Origin: an uncultured Bacteroidales bacterium
Lineage (GTDB): Bacteria; Bacteroidota; Bacteroidia; Bacteroidales; Bacteroidaceae
Assembly: GCA_937914945.1 (NCBI GenBank)
Contig: CALGJF010000014.1
Span: 1 to 64,000, forward strand
Direction of reading: 5' to 3'
Length of the DNA: 64,000 bases
The position numbers and the translations under genes were made by a program. Each line of letters begins with the position of its first letter. Position 1 is the stretch's first letter. Shown piece by piece: positions 55,788 through 64,000 of this stretch. The notes under the pieces are model-generated. The model did no database searches. It was given only the letters and a program-made list of their open reading frames with translations, and was not told the origin of the DNA.

Positions 55788-56153
55788 ATACAAAAAGCCC
55801 AAATAAATTTTCATAAAAAAACAAGAAAAAAGGCATCTTTTTATTAGCCATTTTTTGAAAGAGAAATATTTCTCAAATAAAAAAATTTTTCGCTTTATAT
55901 AGAATTATTCTAATTAACAAACAATGGTTTCCATTGAAATGAAATTTCATACAAAACACATTTATACAACCACAAAAACGGATATTTAAGCCATGAGTAT
56001 GAAAAGCAGACAAGCAAGCGCAAGGCTGTTAATACCTTGATTATAAGGATAATATTTTTTTTGTCAATATCACATCCTCCAACGATTGCACATTTATAAC
56101 ACACTCTTTTTCAGCACGTTATAAATGCAAAAAAAACAGCAACTTTTTTGCAC

Positions 56154-56184
56154 TTGCTTTTTCATTTTTCTTTTATGATATTTG
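56154..56184 (+). promoter_or_regulatory. Candidate dnaA promoter
   Basis: TTG at 56154-56156 and GATATTTG at 56177-56184 (one mismatch to TAnnTTTG) are 20 bases apart. The transcript would have a leader of about 138 bases. Confidence 0.35.
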
Positions 56185-56258
56185 CATTAAGAAAGATACA
56201 GCGAGGGGACACAGATCTCACAGGTGTAAACCAAATAAAACGAGAGTGGTTCCTCATC

Positions 56259-56295
56259 ACAACCATCGAGTTCACACACAGAGACCGATGGTTGT
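56259..56295 (+). promoter_or_regulatory. Hairpin in the dnaA 5' leader
   Basis: ACAACCATCG (56259-56268) and CGATGGTTGT (56286-56295) form a perfect 10-bp stem with a 17-base loop, 33 bases before the dnaA ATG. No U-run follows, so it is not an intrinsic terminator. Confidence 0.45.
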
Positions 56296-56328
56296 TTGAA
56301 TCTTCAAAACAAGCATAAATATTTTTCG

Positions 56329-57726
56329 ATGAACTCACAATTACTAACAGCAAAATGGAATCAATGCCTCGAAATAATTCGAGACATTGTTACCGAAGCA
56401 ACATACGATACTTGGTTTGCCGATATAAAGGCTATCAAGTACGAAGACTCTACCCTGACCATTCAGGTTAAGAGCAACTATGTGTGTGAGCATCTCGAGG
56501 AGAACTATGTGGGACTGCTTCGCTCTACACTGTTCAGAGTGATGGGCAACGGCACAAAGTTGATGTATAGCATACTCACCGACAAGGACAACAACCTTAG
56601 TGTAGAGGTGGGTGCAGACAGCTATACCGGCAACAACAGAACAGCAAGGGGGAATTCGGGCAATAACGCACCCCAAGCATCACAGGAAGCTATTCAGGAA
56701 CTCGATTCCATGCTCATAAACCGCTACACATTTGACAACTTTGTAGAGGGAGTGAGCAACAGACTCTCGCGTTCGGTAGCCGTCAGCGTTGCAAACACCC
56801 CGGGCCGAGCATTCAACCCCCTGTTCATCTATGGACCCTCGGGCGTAGGCAAAACCCACTTGATTAACGCCATAGGTTGCAAAATCAAGGAATTGCACCC
56901 CGAACTGCGTGTTCTCTATATTTCTGCGCACTTGTTCCAGGTTCAATATACCGACTCTATTCTGCAAAAGAAGTTCAACGACTTTATGAGATTCTATCAG
57001 AGCATTGATGTTCTCATAATAGATGACATTCAGGAGTTTGCAGGGCTTGAAAAAACACAGCATGCGTTCTTCCACATATTCAACCACTTGCACCTCAACG
57101 GCAAGCAGTTGATTATGACCTCGGATCGCACACCGGCACAATTGCAGGGCATGGAGGAGCGCCTTATCACACGTTTCAAGTGGGGAATGACTGCGGAAAT
57201 TGAGAAACCAGACCTTGAGCTGCGCAAGAATATCCTCAGAAACAAGATTCGCAGAGACGGTCTTAAATTCCCCGAGGAGGTAATTACATACATTGCCGAG
57301 CATGTCAATGCAAGTATCCGCGACCTTGAAGGTATCATTGTATCACTCATGGCTCATTCCGCCATAAACAATACAGATATCGACATCGCGCTTGCACGTA
57401 AAATCACAGGCAACATTACCGATTACGAGAAACAGCCCATCACCATAGACGACATAATCAGCAAAGTATCAAGCTATTATGGAGTGGAGGTTGAGAGCAT
57501 CAATACACGTTCCCGCAAAAGAGAGGTTGTACTCGTGCGCCAAGTTGCAATGTTCCTGGCAAAAAAATATCTCGACATGTCAACATCAAAGATTGGCAAG
57601 TACATAGGTAACAGAGACCATGCCACTGTGGTACACGCCTGCAAGACAATTACCAATCTTGCAGAAACAGACAAGCAGTTCCGCCACGAACTCAACGAAA
57701 TTGACCTATCGTTGCAAAGTGCATAA
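56329..57726 (+). CDS. dnaA: Chromosomal replication initiator DnaA
   Basis: 465 aa from the ATG at 56329; an upstream in-frame TTG at 56296 is less likely. Domain I begins with [21 protein letters not shown]. The AAA+ domain has [27 protein letters not shown] and [10 protein letters not shown]. The C-terminal DNA-binding domain contains the signature [14 protein letters not shown]. It opens the origin and controls replication timing. The upstream leader holds a hairpin and the downstream region a terminator. Confidence 0.97.
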   Translation: MNSQLLTAKWNQCLEIIRDIVTEATYDTWFADIKAIKYEDSTLTIQVKSNYVCEHLEENYVGLLRSTLFRVMGNGTKLMYSILTDKDNNLSVEVGADSYTGNNRTARGNSGNNAPQASQEAIQELDSMLINRYTFDNFVEGVSNRLSRSVAVSVANTPGRAFNPLFIYGPSGVGKTHLINAIGCKIKELHPELRVLYISAHLFQVQYTDSILQKKFNDFMRFYQSIDVLIIDDIQEFAGLEKTQHAFFHIFNHLHLNGKQLIMTSDRTPAQLQGMEERLITRFKWGMTAEIEKPDLELRKNILRNKIRRDGLKFPEEVITYIAEHVNASIRDLEGIIVSLMAHSAINNTDIDIALARKITGNITDYEKQPITIDDIISKVSSYYGVEVESINTRSRKREVVLVRQVAMFLAKKYLDMSTSKIGKYIGNRDHATVVHACKTITNLAETDKQFRHELNEIDLSLQSA

Positions 57727-57752
57727 TAAAAGAAAACAATACACAAAAAATT

Positions 57753-57785
57753 AAATCCGCAGTTTCCGCTGCGGATTTTTTTTGC
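57753..57785 (+). terminator. Terminator after dnaA
   Basis: AAATCCGCAG (57753-57762) pairs with CTGCGGATTT (57769-57778) around TTTCCG, and the T run continues to 57783. A clear intrinsic terminator 26 bases after the stop. Confidence 0.85.
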
Positions 57786-58029
57786 ACATTATCAAAAAAC
57801 AAAAAATACCAAAAAGTAAATCGCCATAAAACAGCAACACACAAAACAGAAAACCCAAAAGACGAGCCTTTCCGCAAAAAAGAACACAAAAATCAGACAT
57901 ACGATAAAGAGAAAATTAATTTTGGGAAAACTTTTTGCACAATCTAAAAAACTACATCACTGATTCACAACGAATTAAAAATATTTTCGGAAAACTTTAC
58001 AACAAGTTGAAAACTAAAAATGAAAATAA
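57786..58029. other. A/C-rich gap between dnaA and nrdJ
   Basis: About 244 bases with very few G or T on the plus strand in its first half and no supported gene. I looked for a cobalamin riboswitch because the next gene needs B12; no GCCACTG-type B12 box is present. Confidence 0.5.
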
Positions 58030-58060
58030 TTGGTTATTACATAAATTCAATATAAATTTG
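58030..58060 (+). promoter_or_regulatory. Candidate nrdJ promoter
   Basis: TTG (58030-58032), a 20-base spacer and TAAATTTG (58053-58060) fit the Bacteroidetes form. The leader to the GTG start would be about 50 bases. Confidence 0.5.
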
Positions 58061-58115
58061 TGCTTGCTTGTAAAGAGAGAGACGCTAATAACAAACAACA
58101 TAATAACCAACCAAA

Positions 58116-60644
58116 GTGAAAAAGCAAACCTACACCTATGACGAAGCGTTCAAAGCTTCACTCGACTACTTCAACGGCGATGAACTCGCAGCACGAGTTT
58201 GGGTAAACAAGTACGCCGTTAAAGATTCGTTCGGCACCATCTACGAGAAATCCCCCGCCGATATGCATTGGCGCATCGCAAACGAGATTGCCCGCATTGA
58301 GAAAAAGTACGAAAACCCTATGTCGGCACAGGAGATTTTCGATCTGCTCGACAAGTTCAAATACATTGTACCCTCGGGCAGCCCCATGACCGGCATCGGC
58401 AACGATTTCCAAATAGCATCACTCTCAAACTGTTTCGTTATCGGTATCGACGGAAAAGCCGACTCCTATGGCGGAATCATACGTATAGACGAGGAGCAGG
58501 TACAGTTGATGAAACGTCGTGGCGGTGTAGGACACGACCTTTCACACATACGTCCCAAGGGCTCTCCCGTAAAGAATTCGGCACTTACATCAACAGGTTT
58601 GGTGCCCTTCATGGAGCGTTACTCGAACTCGACACGCGAGGTGGCACAGGATGGTCGTCGCGGTGCGCTCATGTTAAGCGTTTCAATCAAACACCCCGAC
58701 GCAGAGGCATTCATTGATGCCAAGATGACAGAGGGCAAGGTAACAGGCGCCAACGTGTCGGTGAAGATAGACGATGAATTCATGCAGGCCGTTACCGAGG
58801 AGAAACCATACATACAGAAATACCCCATAGACTCCGACAAACCTATCTACTCAAAAGAAGTTAATGCCGGAGAGATATGGAAAAAGATTATTCACAACGC
58901 ATGGAAATCGGCCGAGCCGGGTGTTCTCTTCTGGGATACCATTGAACGCGAATCTATACCCGACTGCTATGCCGACCTTGGTTTCAAAACCGTATCGACC
59001 AACCCCTGCGGTGAGATTCCTCTATGCCCATACGACTCTTGCCGACTCATAGCAATTAACTTATACTCTTACGTTATAGACCCATTCACACCCGAGGCAC
59101 GTTTCGACTTTGACCTGTTGCGCGAACACACCAAAAAGGCCATCAGAATGATGGACGACATCATTGACCTCGAACTTGAGAAGATTGAGGCAATACAGGC
59201 AAAAATAGAGAGCGATCCCGAGACTGAGGAGGTAAAAGCCGCCGAAAGGAAACTATGGGAGAAAATCTACCGCAAGAGCAGCATGGGCCGCCGCACCGGT
59301 GTAGGCATCACCGCCGAAGGCGACATGCTCGCAGCGATGGGAATGCGCTACGGCAGCCCCGAGGCTATAGACTTCTCGGTGGAGGTACACAAGTTGGTGG
59401 CACTTGCCGCATACAGTTCATCTGTCAATATGGCAAAAGAGCGCGGTGCCTTTGAAGTGTTCGACTACAAACGCGAAGCCAACAACCCATTCATCAACCG
59501 CTTGCGCGAGGCCGACCCGCAACTGTACGAGGATATGAAGAAGTATGGCCGCAGAAACATCGCCTGCCTCACAATAGCCCCCACAGGCACGGTGAGCATC
59601 ATGACACAGACCACATCGGGAATAGAGCCCGTATTCATGCCTGTTTACAAGCGCCGTCGTAAGGTAAACCCCAACGACCCCGAGGTTCATGTTGACTTTA
59701 CCGACGAGAACGGAGATACATTTGAAGAGTACATCGTATATCACCACAAGTTCGTAGAGTGGATGAAGAAGAGCGGAATAGACACCACAAAACGCTACTC
59801 ACAAGTGGAGATAGACAACATAGTAGCCCGCTCCCCCTACGCGAAAGCCACATCCAACGACATTGATTGGGTGGCAAAAGTGGAGATGCAGGGCCGCATA
59901 CAGAAATGGGTGGACCACTCAATCAGCGTAACCATAAACCTGCCCAACAATGTTGACGAAAAGCTTGTTAACGAACTCTACATCACAGCATGGAAGTGCG
60001 GTTGCAAAGGTTGCACCGTATACCGCGATGGTTCACGCGCAGGCGTGCTGGTATCTACCGAGAGCAAAAAAGAGCAGAAGAGCGAGGAAATGAAGCCCTT
60101 TATCACCGAGGTGCGCCCCACAGTATTGGAGGCCGACGTAGTACGTTTCCAGAACAACAAAGAGAAATGGGTTGCCTTCATCGGACTGCTCAACGGCACA
60201 CCGTATGAGATATTCACCGGACAACAAGATGACGAAGACGGAATCCCCTTGCCCAAGAATGTAACACACGGAGTAATCATCAAACACATAAACGAAGACG
60301 GCAGCAAGCGATACGACTTCCAATTCGAGAACAAGATTGGTTACAAGACCACCATCGAGGGACTTTCGGAGCGCTTTAATCCCGAATTCTGGAACTATGC
60401 CAAGCTTATTTCGGGAGTGCTACGCTACAAGATGCCTATTGAACAGGTTGTAAAACTCATCTCGTCACTCGAATTAGGTTCAGACAATATCAACACATGG
60501 AAAAACGGTGTAGAGAGAGCACTCAAACGCTACATAGCCGACGGTGCTGCATCGGCAGAGAAATGCCCCAACTGCAAAAATCAGTTGATTTTTGAAGAAG
60601 GCTGCCTCCACTGCCCCTCATGCGGATACTCCAAGTGCGGATAA
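58116..60644 (+). CDS. nrdJ: Adenosylcobalamin-dependent (class II) ribonucleotide reductase
   Basis: 842 aa beginning with GTG; no in-frame ATG precedes the conserved KKQTYTYDEAF start. The substrate-site Cys is in SLSNCFVIG, the radical and catalytic set in NPCGEIPLC, and the RRGGVGHDLSHIRPKG block is conserved. The C terminus carries a zinc-ribbon-like CPNC...CLHCPSCGYSKCG, which holds the reducing cysteines. It makes deoxynucleotides aerobically or anaerobically using coenzyme B12. It lies next to dnaA with its own promoter. Confidence 0.96.
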   Translation: MKKQTYTYDEAFKASLDYFNGDELAARVWVNKYAVKDSFGTIYEKSPADMHWRIANEIARIEKKYENPMSAQEIFDLLDKFKYIVPSGSPMTGIGNDFQIASLSNCFVIGIDGKADSYGGIIRIDEEQVQLMKRRGGVGHDLSHIRPKGSPVKNSALTSTGLVPFMERYSNSTREVAQDGRRGALMLSVSIKHPDAEAFIDAKMTEGKVTGANVSVKIDDEFMQAVTEEKPYIQKYPIDSDKPIYSKEVNAGEIWKKIIHNAWKSAEPGVLFWDTIERESIPDCYADLGFKTVSTNPCGEIPLCPYDSCRLIAINLYSYVIDPFTPEARFDFDLLREHTKKAIRMMDDIIDLELEKIEAIQAKIESDPETEEVKAAERKLWEKIYRKSSMGRRTGVGITAEGDMLAAMGMRYGSPEAIDFSVEVHKLVALAAYSSSVNMAKERGAFEVFDYKREANNPFINRLREADPQLYEDMKKYGRRNIACLTIAPTGTVSIMTQTTSGIEPVFMPVYKRRRKVNPNDPEVHVDFTDENGDTFEEYIVYHHKFVEWMKKSGIDTTKRYSQVEIDNIVARSPYAKATSNDIDWVAKVEMQGRIQKWVDHSISVTINLPNNVDEKLVNELYITAWKCGCKGCTVYRDGSRAGVLVSTESKKEQKSEEMKPFITEVRPTVLEADVVRFQNNKEKWVAFIGLLNGTPYEIFTGQQDDEDGIPLPKNVTHGVIIKHINEDGSKRYDFQFENKIGYKTTIEGLSERFNPEFWNYAKLISGVLRYKMPIEQVVKLISSLELGSDNINTWKNGVERALKRYIADGAASAEKCPNCKNQLIFEEGCLHCPSCGYSKCG

Positions 60645-60677
60645 AGAAAACTTTATTATACACACTATATAGATTCC

Positions 60678-60714
60678 TGCAAAGCCTGCCCTGCAAAAAC
60701 AGGCAGGCTTTGCA
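60678..60714 (+). terminator. Hairpin between nrdJ and folB (no U-run)
   Basis: A perfect 13-bp stem (60678-60690 and 60702-60714) with an 11-base loop. It is followed by ACTTAAAAAG rather than Ts, so it is a weak terminator at best and may let some transcripts reach folB. Confidence 0.5.
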
Positions 60715-60726
60715 CTTAAAAAGAAG

Positions 60727-61095
60727 ATGCAGATTACAAGCTACACAATAGAGCTAAATAACATACACTTGTATGCCAGGCATGGCGTAATGATGCAGGA
60801 AAAGGCCGTAGGAGCGTGGTTTACCATTGACATCAAGCTACGCCTGAATGACCATAGTTGCGCCGCAAGCGACGATATAGAAAACACAGTAAGCTATGCC
60901 GATGTATACGACTTGATAAAGAATGAGATGAGTATCCCGTCGCGATTATTGGAGAATGTATGCCATAGAATAATTACCGCACTGCTCAACCGCTTTGCTG
61001 CCATTGAATGGGTGGAAATATCACTACGCAAAGAGACGCCGCCAATGGGAGGAGACAGGCTGAGCGCCGCTGTTACAATGCAGGCAAAAAGATAA
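60727..61095 (+). CDS. folB: Dihydroneopterin aldolase
   Basis: 122 aa. The conserved LYARHGVMMQEKAVGAWFTID (catalytic Glu after the QE) and the C-terminal RKETPPMGGDRLSA with the active-site Lys are present. It cleaves dihydroneopterin in folate synthesis, upstream of ThyA/FolA metabolism. It begins 82 bases after nrdJ and 44 bases before the acyltransferase gene. Confidence 0.92.
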   Translation: MQITSYTIELNNIHLYARHGVMMQEKAVGAWFTIDIKLRLNDHSCAASDDIENTVSYADVYDLIKNEMSIPSRLLENVCHRIITALLNRFAAIEWVEISLRKETPPMGGDRLSAAVTMQAKR

Positions 61096-61139
61096 TTCAC
61101 ATATCCAAGTGAGGGGAATAGGAACAGAAAGCAAACAGC

Positions 61140-62162
61140 ATGATAGATACACTCACATCACTGAGACTCTTTTTTGCACTCATGGTATATGCATCGCATA
61201 TAAGCATGATAAACAGAGAGGCATTCTCCGCACACATATTCCAAGAAGGGTATGTGGGTGTGAGTTTCTTTTTTATCCTCAGCGGATTCATTATAGCACA
61301 CAACTATACGGCCAAACTGTCCGACGCCAGTTGCAGCAAAAGAGAATTCTGGGTGGCACGCATTGCCCGCATATACCCGCTTCACCTGCTCACACTTGTG
61401 ATAGCTCTTCTAACAGGCGGAACATTCATAGCCACGCAACCACTCTCATGGGCACATCTTTTTACATCGGCCACACTGACCAACGCCTACATTCCGCGTT
61501 CCGACTTTTTCTTTGCGCTTAACTCACCGGCATGGAGCCTCTGTTGCGAGCAACTGTTCTACGCACTGTTCCCATTTGCCCTGCCCATAGTAAAAAGCCC
61601 CAAAAGGCTTGCGTGGATTGCCATTGCAGCCATATTTGTTGTTCTCATAGGCAGCAGCATTACACCCGATGGCTACATAAAGGGGATATGGTATACCAAT
61701 CCCATAATGCGCCTGCCCGACTTTGTTGTGGGAATACTCTTGTGGCATGGATATCAAAGAGTAAAAGACAAGGGCATCAGCCCGCTCATGGCAAGCATTA
61801 TGGAAATCAGCACCATTCTGCTATTCATTGCGTTTTACATATACGCCGAAGGGGTTCCCAAGCCCTATCGCTACTCCTTCTACTATTGGCTGCCCATGAC
61901 AGCCATTATCCTAACCTTCTCGCTGCAAAAGGGGGTGATATCGGAATTGTTAAGAACAAGGATTTTTATAATCGGAGGCGAGATAAGCTATGGGATATAC
62001 CTCACACAAATACTTATAATAAATGTATTGGCTACCAAGGTGGCCCATTTGCCGGGTGCTGTGGGGGCTACAATCGTTCTTGCTGCAATAATAGCTGCAA
62101 GCTACTTATCATACCGCTTTTATGAAAAGCCCATGAACAAGTTCATAAGAAGAAATTTGTAA
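61140..62162 (+). CDS. Acyltransferase family 3 membrane protein
   Basis: 340 aa with about ten predicted membrane helices. The family motif is seen at the N terminus: SLRLFFALMVYASHISM contains the conserved Arg and the catalytic His. SFFFILSGFIIAHNY and the PAWSLCCEQLFYALFP block (with the conserved SLxxE-like element) are typical. These proteins O-acylate sugars of envelope polysaccharides. The acceptor is not evident; no glycan cluster is next to it. It ends 10 bases from convergent rnc. Confidence 0.9.
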   Translation: MIDTLTSLRLFFALMVYASHISMINREAFSAHIFQEGYVGVSFFFILSGFIIAHNYTAKLSDASCSKREFWVARIARIYPLHLLTLVIALLTGGTFIATQPLSWAHLFTSATLTNAYIPRSDFFFALNSPAWSLCCEQLFYALFPFALPIVKSPKRLAWIAIAAIFVVLIGSSITPDGYIKGIWYTNPIMRLPDFVVGILLWHGYQRVKDKGISPLMASIMEISTILLFIAFYIYAEGVPKPYRYSFYYWLPMTAIILTFSLQKGVISELLRTRIFIIGGEISYGIYLTQILIINVLATKVAHLPGAVGATIVLAAIIAASYLSYRFYEKPMNKFIRRNL

Positions 62163-62172
62163 AAAGGAGATA

Positions 62173-62922
62173 TCAACCAATCTTTTCAAGAGCCTCGCGA
62201 GCTGCGTTTTGCTGGCTCTCACGCTTGGAGAAACCCTCGCCACGGCCAATAGGCTCACCATCCAGCAAAACCTCGGATATAAAGAATGTGCCATCGGCAC
62301 GCTGCTCTTCAAGCACCATCTTAAAATTTACCTTGCGATGCTGTTTCTGCGACCACTCCAAAAGACGGCTCTTGTAGTTTTTGTCGAGACGCACCACCGA
62401 CTCGATATTGTCCAAGCGGGAAAAAACCCTTTCGAGCAGGAACATACGGCAATATTTATATCCCTTATCGATGTATATGGCCCCTATAAGCGCCTCCAAG
62501 GCATTGCCGTAAATATAGTTATTATGTTTGTTTGTATCGCCGCAGGCATGCACAAAACGGTCGAGCCCTATCTCCACGGCAAGCTCATTGAGCCTTTCGC
62601 GACAGACAAGATTGCTGCGCGACTTTGAAAGAAAGCCCTCGCGCTCGCGACGGAAACGAGAGTATAGAAAATCGGCTGTAACGGAACTCAACACGGCATC
62701 GCCAAGAAACTCCAAACGCTCGTTGCAGCCCAATTTGCCCGAAGTAGAGGAGCTATGCGTCATAGCCATCTTGTATGGTTTAAGACTGCCCGGAACAAAG
62801 CCAAGGATGGAATATAACAAAAGATAAGACTCCCTATCCTTGTGGGATAGTAGCCTTATCTTATCTATTAGCTTCTTAAAAAACTTATTAGCCTTCAACT
62901 TTCTTAAAAGCAATTGATGCAT
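62173..62922 (-). CDS. rnc: Ribonuclease III
   Basis: 249 aa from the ATG at 62922; the frame also reaches 62958. Either start overlaps the fabF end, by 35 or 71 bases. The RNase III signature is CNERLEFLGDAVLSSVTADFLY (key acids), with NALEALIGAIYIDKG completing the catalytic site. A double-stranded RNA-binding domain fills the C terminus (GRGEGFSKRESQQNAAREALEKIG). It cuts double-stranded RNA in rRNA maturation and regulation. Confidence 0.94.
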   Translation of the reverse strand: MHQLLLRKLKANKFFKKLIDKIRLLSHKDRESYLLLYSILGFVPGSLKPYKMAMTHSSSTSGKLGCNERLEFLGDAVLSSVTADFLYSRFRREREGFLSKSRSNLVCRERLNELAVEIGLDRFVHACGDTNKHNNYIYGNALEALIGAIYIDKGYKYCRMFLLERVFSRLDNIESVVRLDKNYKSRLLEWSQKQHRKVNFKMVLEEQRADGTFFISEVLLDGEPIGRGEGFSKRESQQNAAREALEKIG

Positions 62923-64000
62923 TATGACCGCCAAAACCAAATGTATTGGAGATAGCAACCTTAATATCTCTTTTCTGTGCCTTGTTAAAGGTAAAGTTCA
63001 GTGCGTAGTCGATTTCGGGATCCTCATCGCCCTCCTCGTGATTGATTGTGGGAGGAACAACACCGTTCTTAATCGCAAGCACGGTGAGCATAGCCTCGAT
63101 AGCTCCTGCCGCACCCAACAGGTGCCCTGTCATTGATTTTGTGGAGCTGATATTAAGCTTGTATGCATGCTCGCCAAAAAGTGTTTTGATAGCCTTAATT
63201 TCGGCTATATCGCCTGCGTATGTGGATGTTCCATGCACATTGATGTAATCGACATCGGCGGGTGTTATTCCGGCCTCCTCTATTGCATTCTTCATAACTC
63301 GCATGGCACCATCGCCGTCGGGATGGGGAGCGGTAATGTGGTATGCATCGGCGGTAAGACCCGAACCAACAATCTCGGCATATATCTTTGCACCACGCGC
63401 AACAGCATGCTCATACTCCTCAAGTATCAAACAAGCCGATCCCTCGGCCATCACAAAGCCATCGCGGCTCTTGCTGAAGGGACGCGAAGCGCCCTTGGGA
63501 TCGTCGTTGCGTGTTGACAGGGCGTGCATAGCATTAAACGCACCCACCGCGGTAAAACAGATAGGAGCCTCGGCTCCACCTGCCACAATCACATCGGCTC
63601 TGTTCAGACGTATCTGGTCAAAGGCGTCGATGAGGGCATTCGAAGAGGATGCACACGCTGCCGTTGTTACAAAGTTGGGACCTTTAAGGCCGTATCTGAT
63701 AGATATGATACCCGCAGAAATATCGGCAATCATCTTTGTAATGAGGAAAGGCGAAAAACGGGGACCATTGTCGGGATTCTGCGTATAAGCACGAATCTCA
63801 TCCTCCAATGCACCGATACCACCTATACCCACACCAAAGACAACTCCGGCACGGTTGGCATCCATCTTTTCAAAATCCAGCCCGCTATCTGTTATTGCCT
63901 GAACAGCCGATGCCACGCTGTACTGTGTAACGGTATCAACCTTGCGCGCCTCGCGACGGTCCATGTATGCCGTGGGGTCGAAATTCTTGACCTCACAAGC
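62888..64000 (-). CDS. fabF: Beta-ketoacyl-ACP synthase II, 3' part (5' end outside window)
   Basis: The frame is open to the window edge; the ATG at 63964 is internal. The catalytic triad is complete: Cys in TTAACASSSNALIDAFD, His in NVHGTSTYAGD and His in KSMTGHLLGAAGAIEA. It elongates fatty acyl-ACP chains. The fabF-rnc order, with overlapping ends, is common in Bacteroidales; an acyl carrier protein gene would be expected just beyond the edge. Confidence 0.95.
   Translation of the reverse strand, partial: ACEVKNFDPTAYMDRREARKVDTVTQYSVASAVQAITDSGLDFEKMDANRAGVVFGVGIGGIGALEDEIRAYTQNPDNGPRFSPFLITKMIADISAGIISIRYGLKGPNFVTTAACASSSNALIDAFDQIRLNRADVIVAGGAEAPICFTAVGAFNAMHALSTRNDDPKGASRPFSKSRDGFVMAEGSACLILEEYEHAVARGAKIYAEIVGSGLTADAYHITAPHPDGDGAMRVMKNAIEEAGITPADVDYINVHGTSTYAGDIAEIKAIKTLFGEHAYKLNISSTKSMTGHLLGAAGAIEAMLTVLAIKNGVVPPTINHEEGDEDPEIDYALNFTFNKAQKRDIKVAISNTFGFGGHNASIAFKKVEG

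Larger units (their letters stand above)
55788..56328. other. AT-rich, hairpin-rich region upstream of dnaA
   Basis: About 540 bases without a supported gene. It holds a 14-base palindrome GAGAAATATTTCTC (55861-55874), AATGG-TTT-CCATT (55923-55935) and ATGAAATTTCAT (55939-55950). Inverted repeats CATTTATAAC/GTTATAAATG (56091-56100, 56118-56127) and TGCAAAAAA/TTTTTTGCA (56126-56134, 56144-56152) follow. I see no convincing cluster of TTATCCACA-type DnaA boxes, so an origin is possible but not supported. Confidence 0.5.

Noticed and set aside
57727..58115. Cobalamin riboswitch upstream of nrdJ
   Set aside because: No B12-box sequence or typical fold is visible, and the region is A/C-rich with little pairing potential.
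55788..58115. Definite oriC flanking dnaA
   Set aside because: No convincing cluster of TTATCCACA-like boxes; dnaA and oriC are not always adjacent in Bacteroidota.
57935..58141. 68-aa plus-strand frame before nrdJ
   Set aside because: It spans the nrdJ promoter, has AT-driven composition (Asn, Lys, Ile, Leu) and overlaps the nrdJ start.

Overview
This 64 kb window looks like core chromosome from a member of the order Bacteroidales; family and genus cannot be fixed from the sequence alone. Four things support this. Most promoter-like sites fit the Bacteroidetes form TAnnTTTG, with TTTG or TTG about 19-20 bases upstream, rather than -10/-35 boxes. The gene set is typical of the group: ExbB-ExbD-ExbD, an S46 dipeptidyl peptidase, a PorE-like OmpA lipoprotein of the type IX secretion system (T9SS), a secreted endonuclease with a C-terminal sorting-like domain, and B12-dependent class II ribonucleotide reductase and methylmalonyl-CoA mutase. 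Shine-Dalgarno sequences are mostly absent. The single tRNA gene lacks an encoded CCA.

Layout. 1-4138 (+): the end of an ABC-F ATPase, an M13 zinc peptidase lipoprotein and MetA. 4357-7347 (-): an FAD-dependent oxidoreductase and RadA. 7572-10007 (+): bifunctional aspartokinase/homoserine dehydrogenase behind a structured leader. 10083-17814 (-): a probable five-gene operon of rsmF, dsbD, a GH3-family enzyme, an Ig-like lipoprotein and a DUF3108 protein. 18042-19370 (+): thyA-folA. 19484-22045 (-): tRNA-Ser, ExbB, a membrane protein and two ExbD. 22299-25434 (+): lpxK, a purine nucleoside phosphorylase, thiL and an Imm17-like small protein. 25476-29345 (-): ilvE, a DUF975-like membrane protein, trmB, a Dabb protein and an Mrp ATPase. 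29500-31968 (-): mnmA-xseA-xseB. 32083-36648 (+): a MATE exporter, a cytidylate-kinase-like protein, a phosphoesterase and a DPP11-like peptidase. 36725-38788 (-): a secreted endonuclease I. 38933-46895 (+): mutA, mutB, topB and a PorE-like lipoprotein. 46932-48471 (-): ruvC, a low-molecular-weight phosphatase and cdd. 48617-52138 (+): a glucosaminidase/LysM lipoprotein and two OmpA-family proteins. 52221-52890 (-): a small membrane protein and an FtsB-like protein. 53100-62162 (+): dnaX, a beta-barrel candidate, dnaA, nrdJ, folB and an acyltransferase. 62173-64000 (-): rnc and the 3' part of fabF.

Functional links. ThyA/FolA, FolB and NrdJ supply folates and deoxynucleotides for the replication and repair genes dnaA, dnaX, topB, radA, xseAB and ruvC. 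NrdJ and MutAB both need cobalamin. MetA and ThrA belong to the aspartate-family amino-acid pathway. The PorE-like protein and the endonuclease's C-terminal domain point to a working T9SS.

No mobile element, prophage, CRISPR array, toxin cluster or clearly novel multi-gene system was seen. The most interesting points are smaller. They are an attenuator-like hairpin before thrA, an interleaved palindromic dual promoter between mnmA and the MATE gene, and near-perfect hairpins at six of eight convergent gene junctions. Active-site residues also change the predicted substrates of the phosphorylase, MetA and the S46 peptidase, and a GH3 enzyme sits in an envelope operon of unknown purpose.
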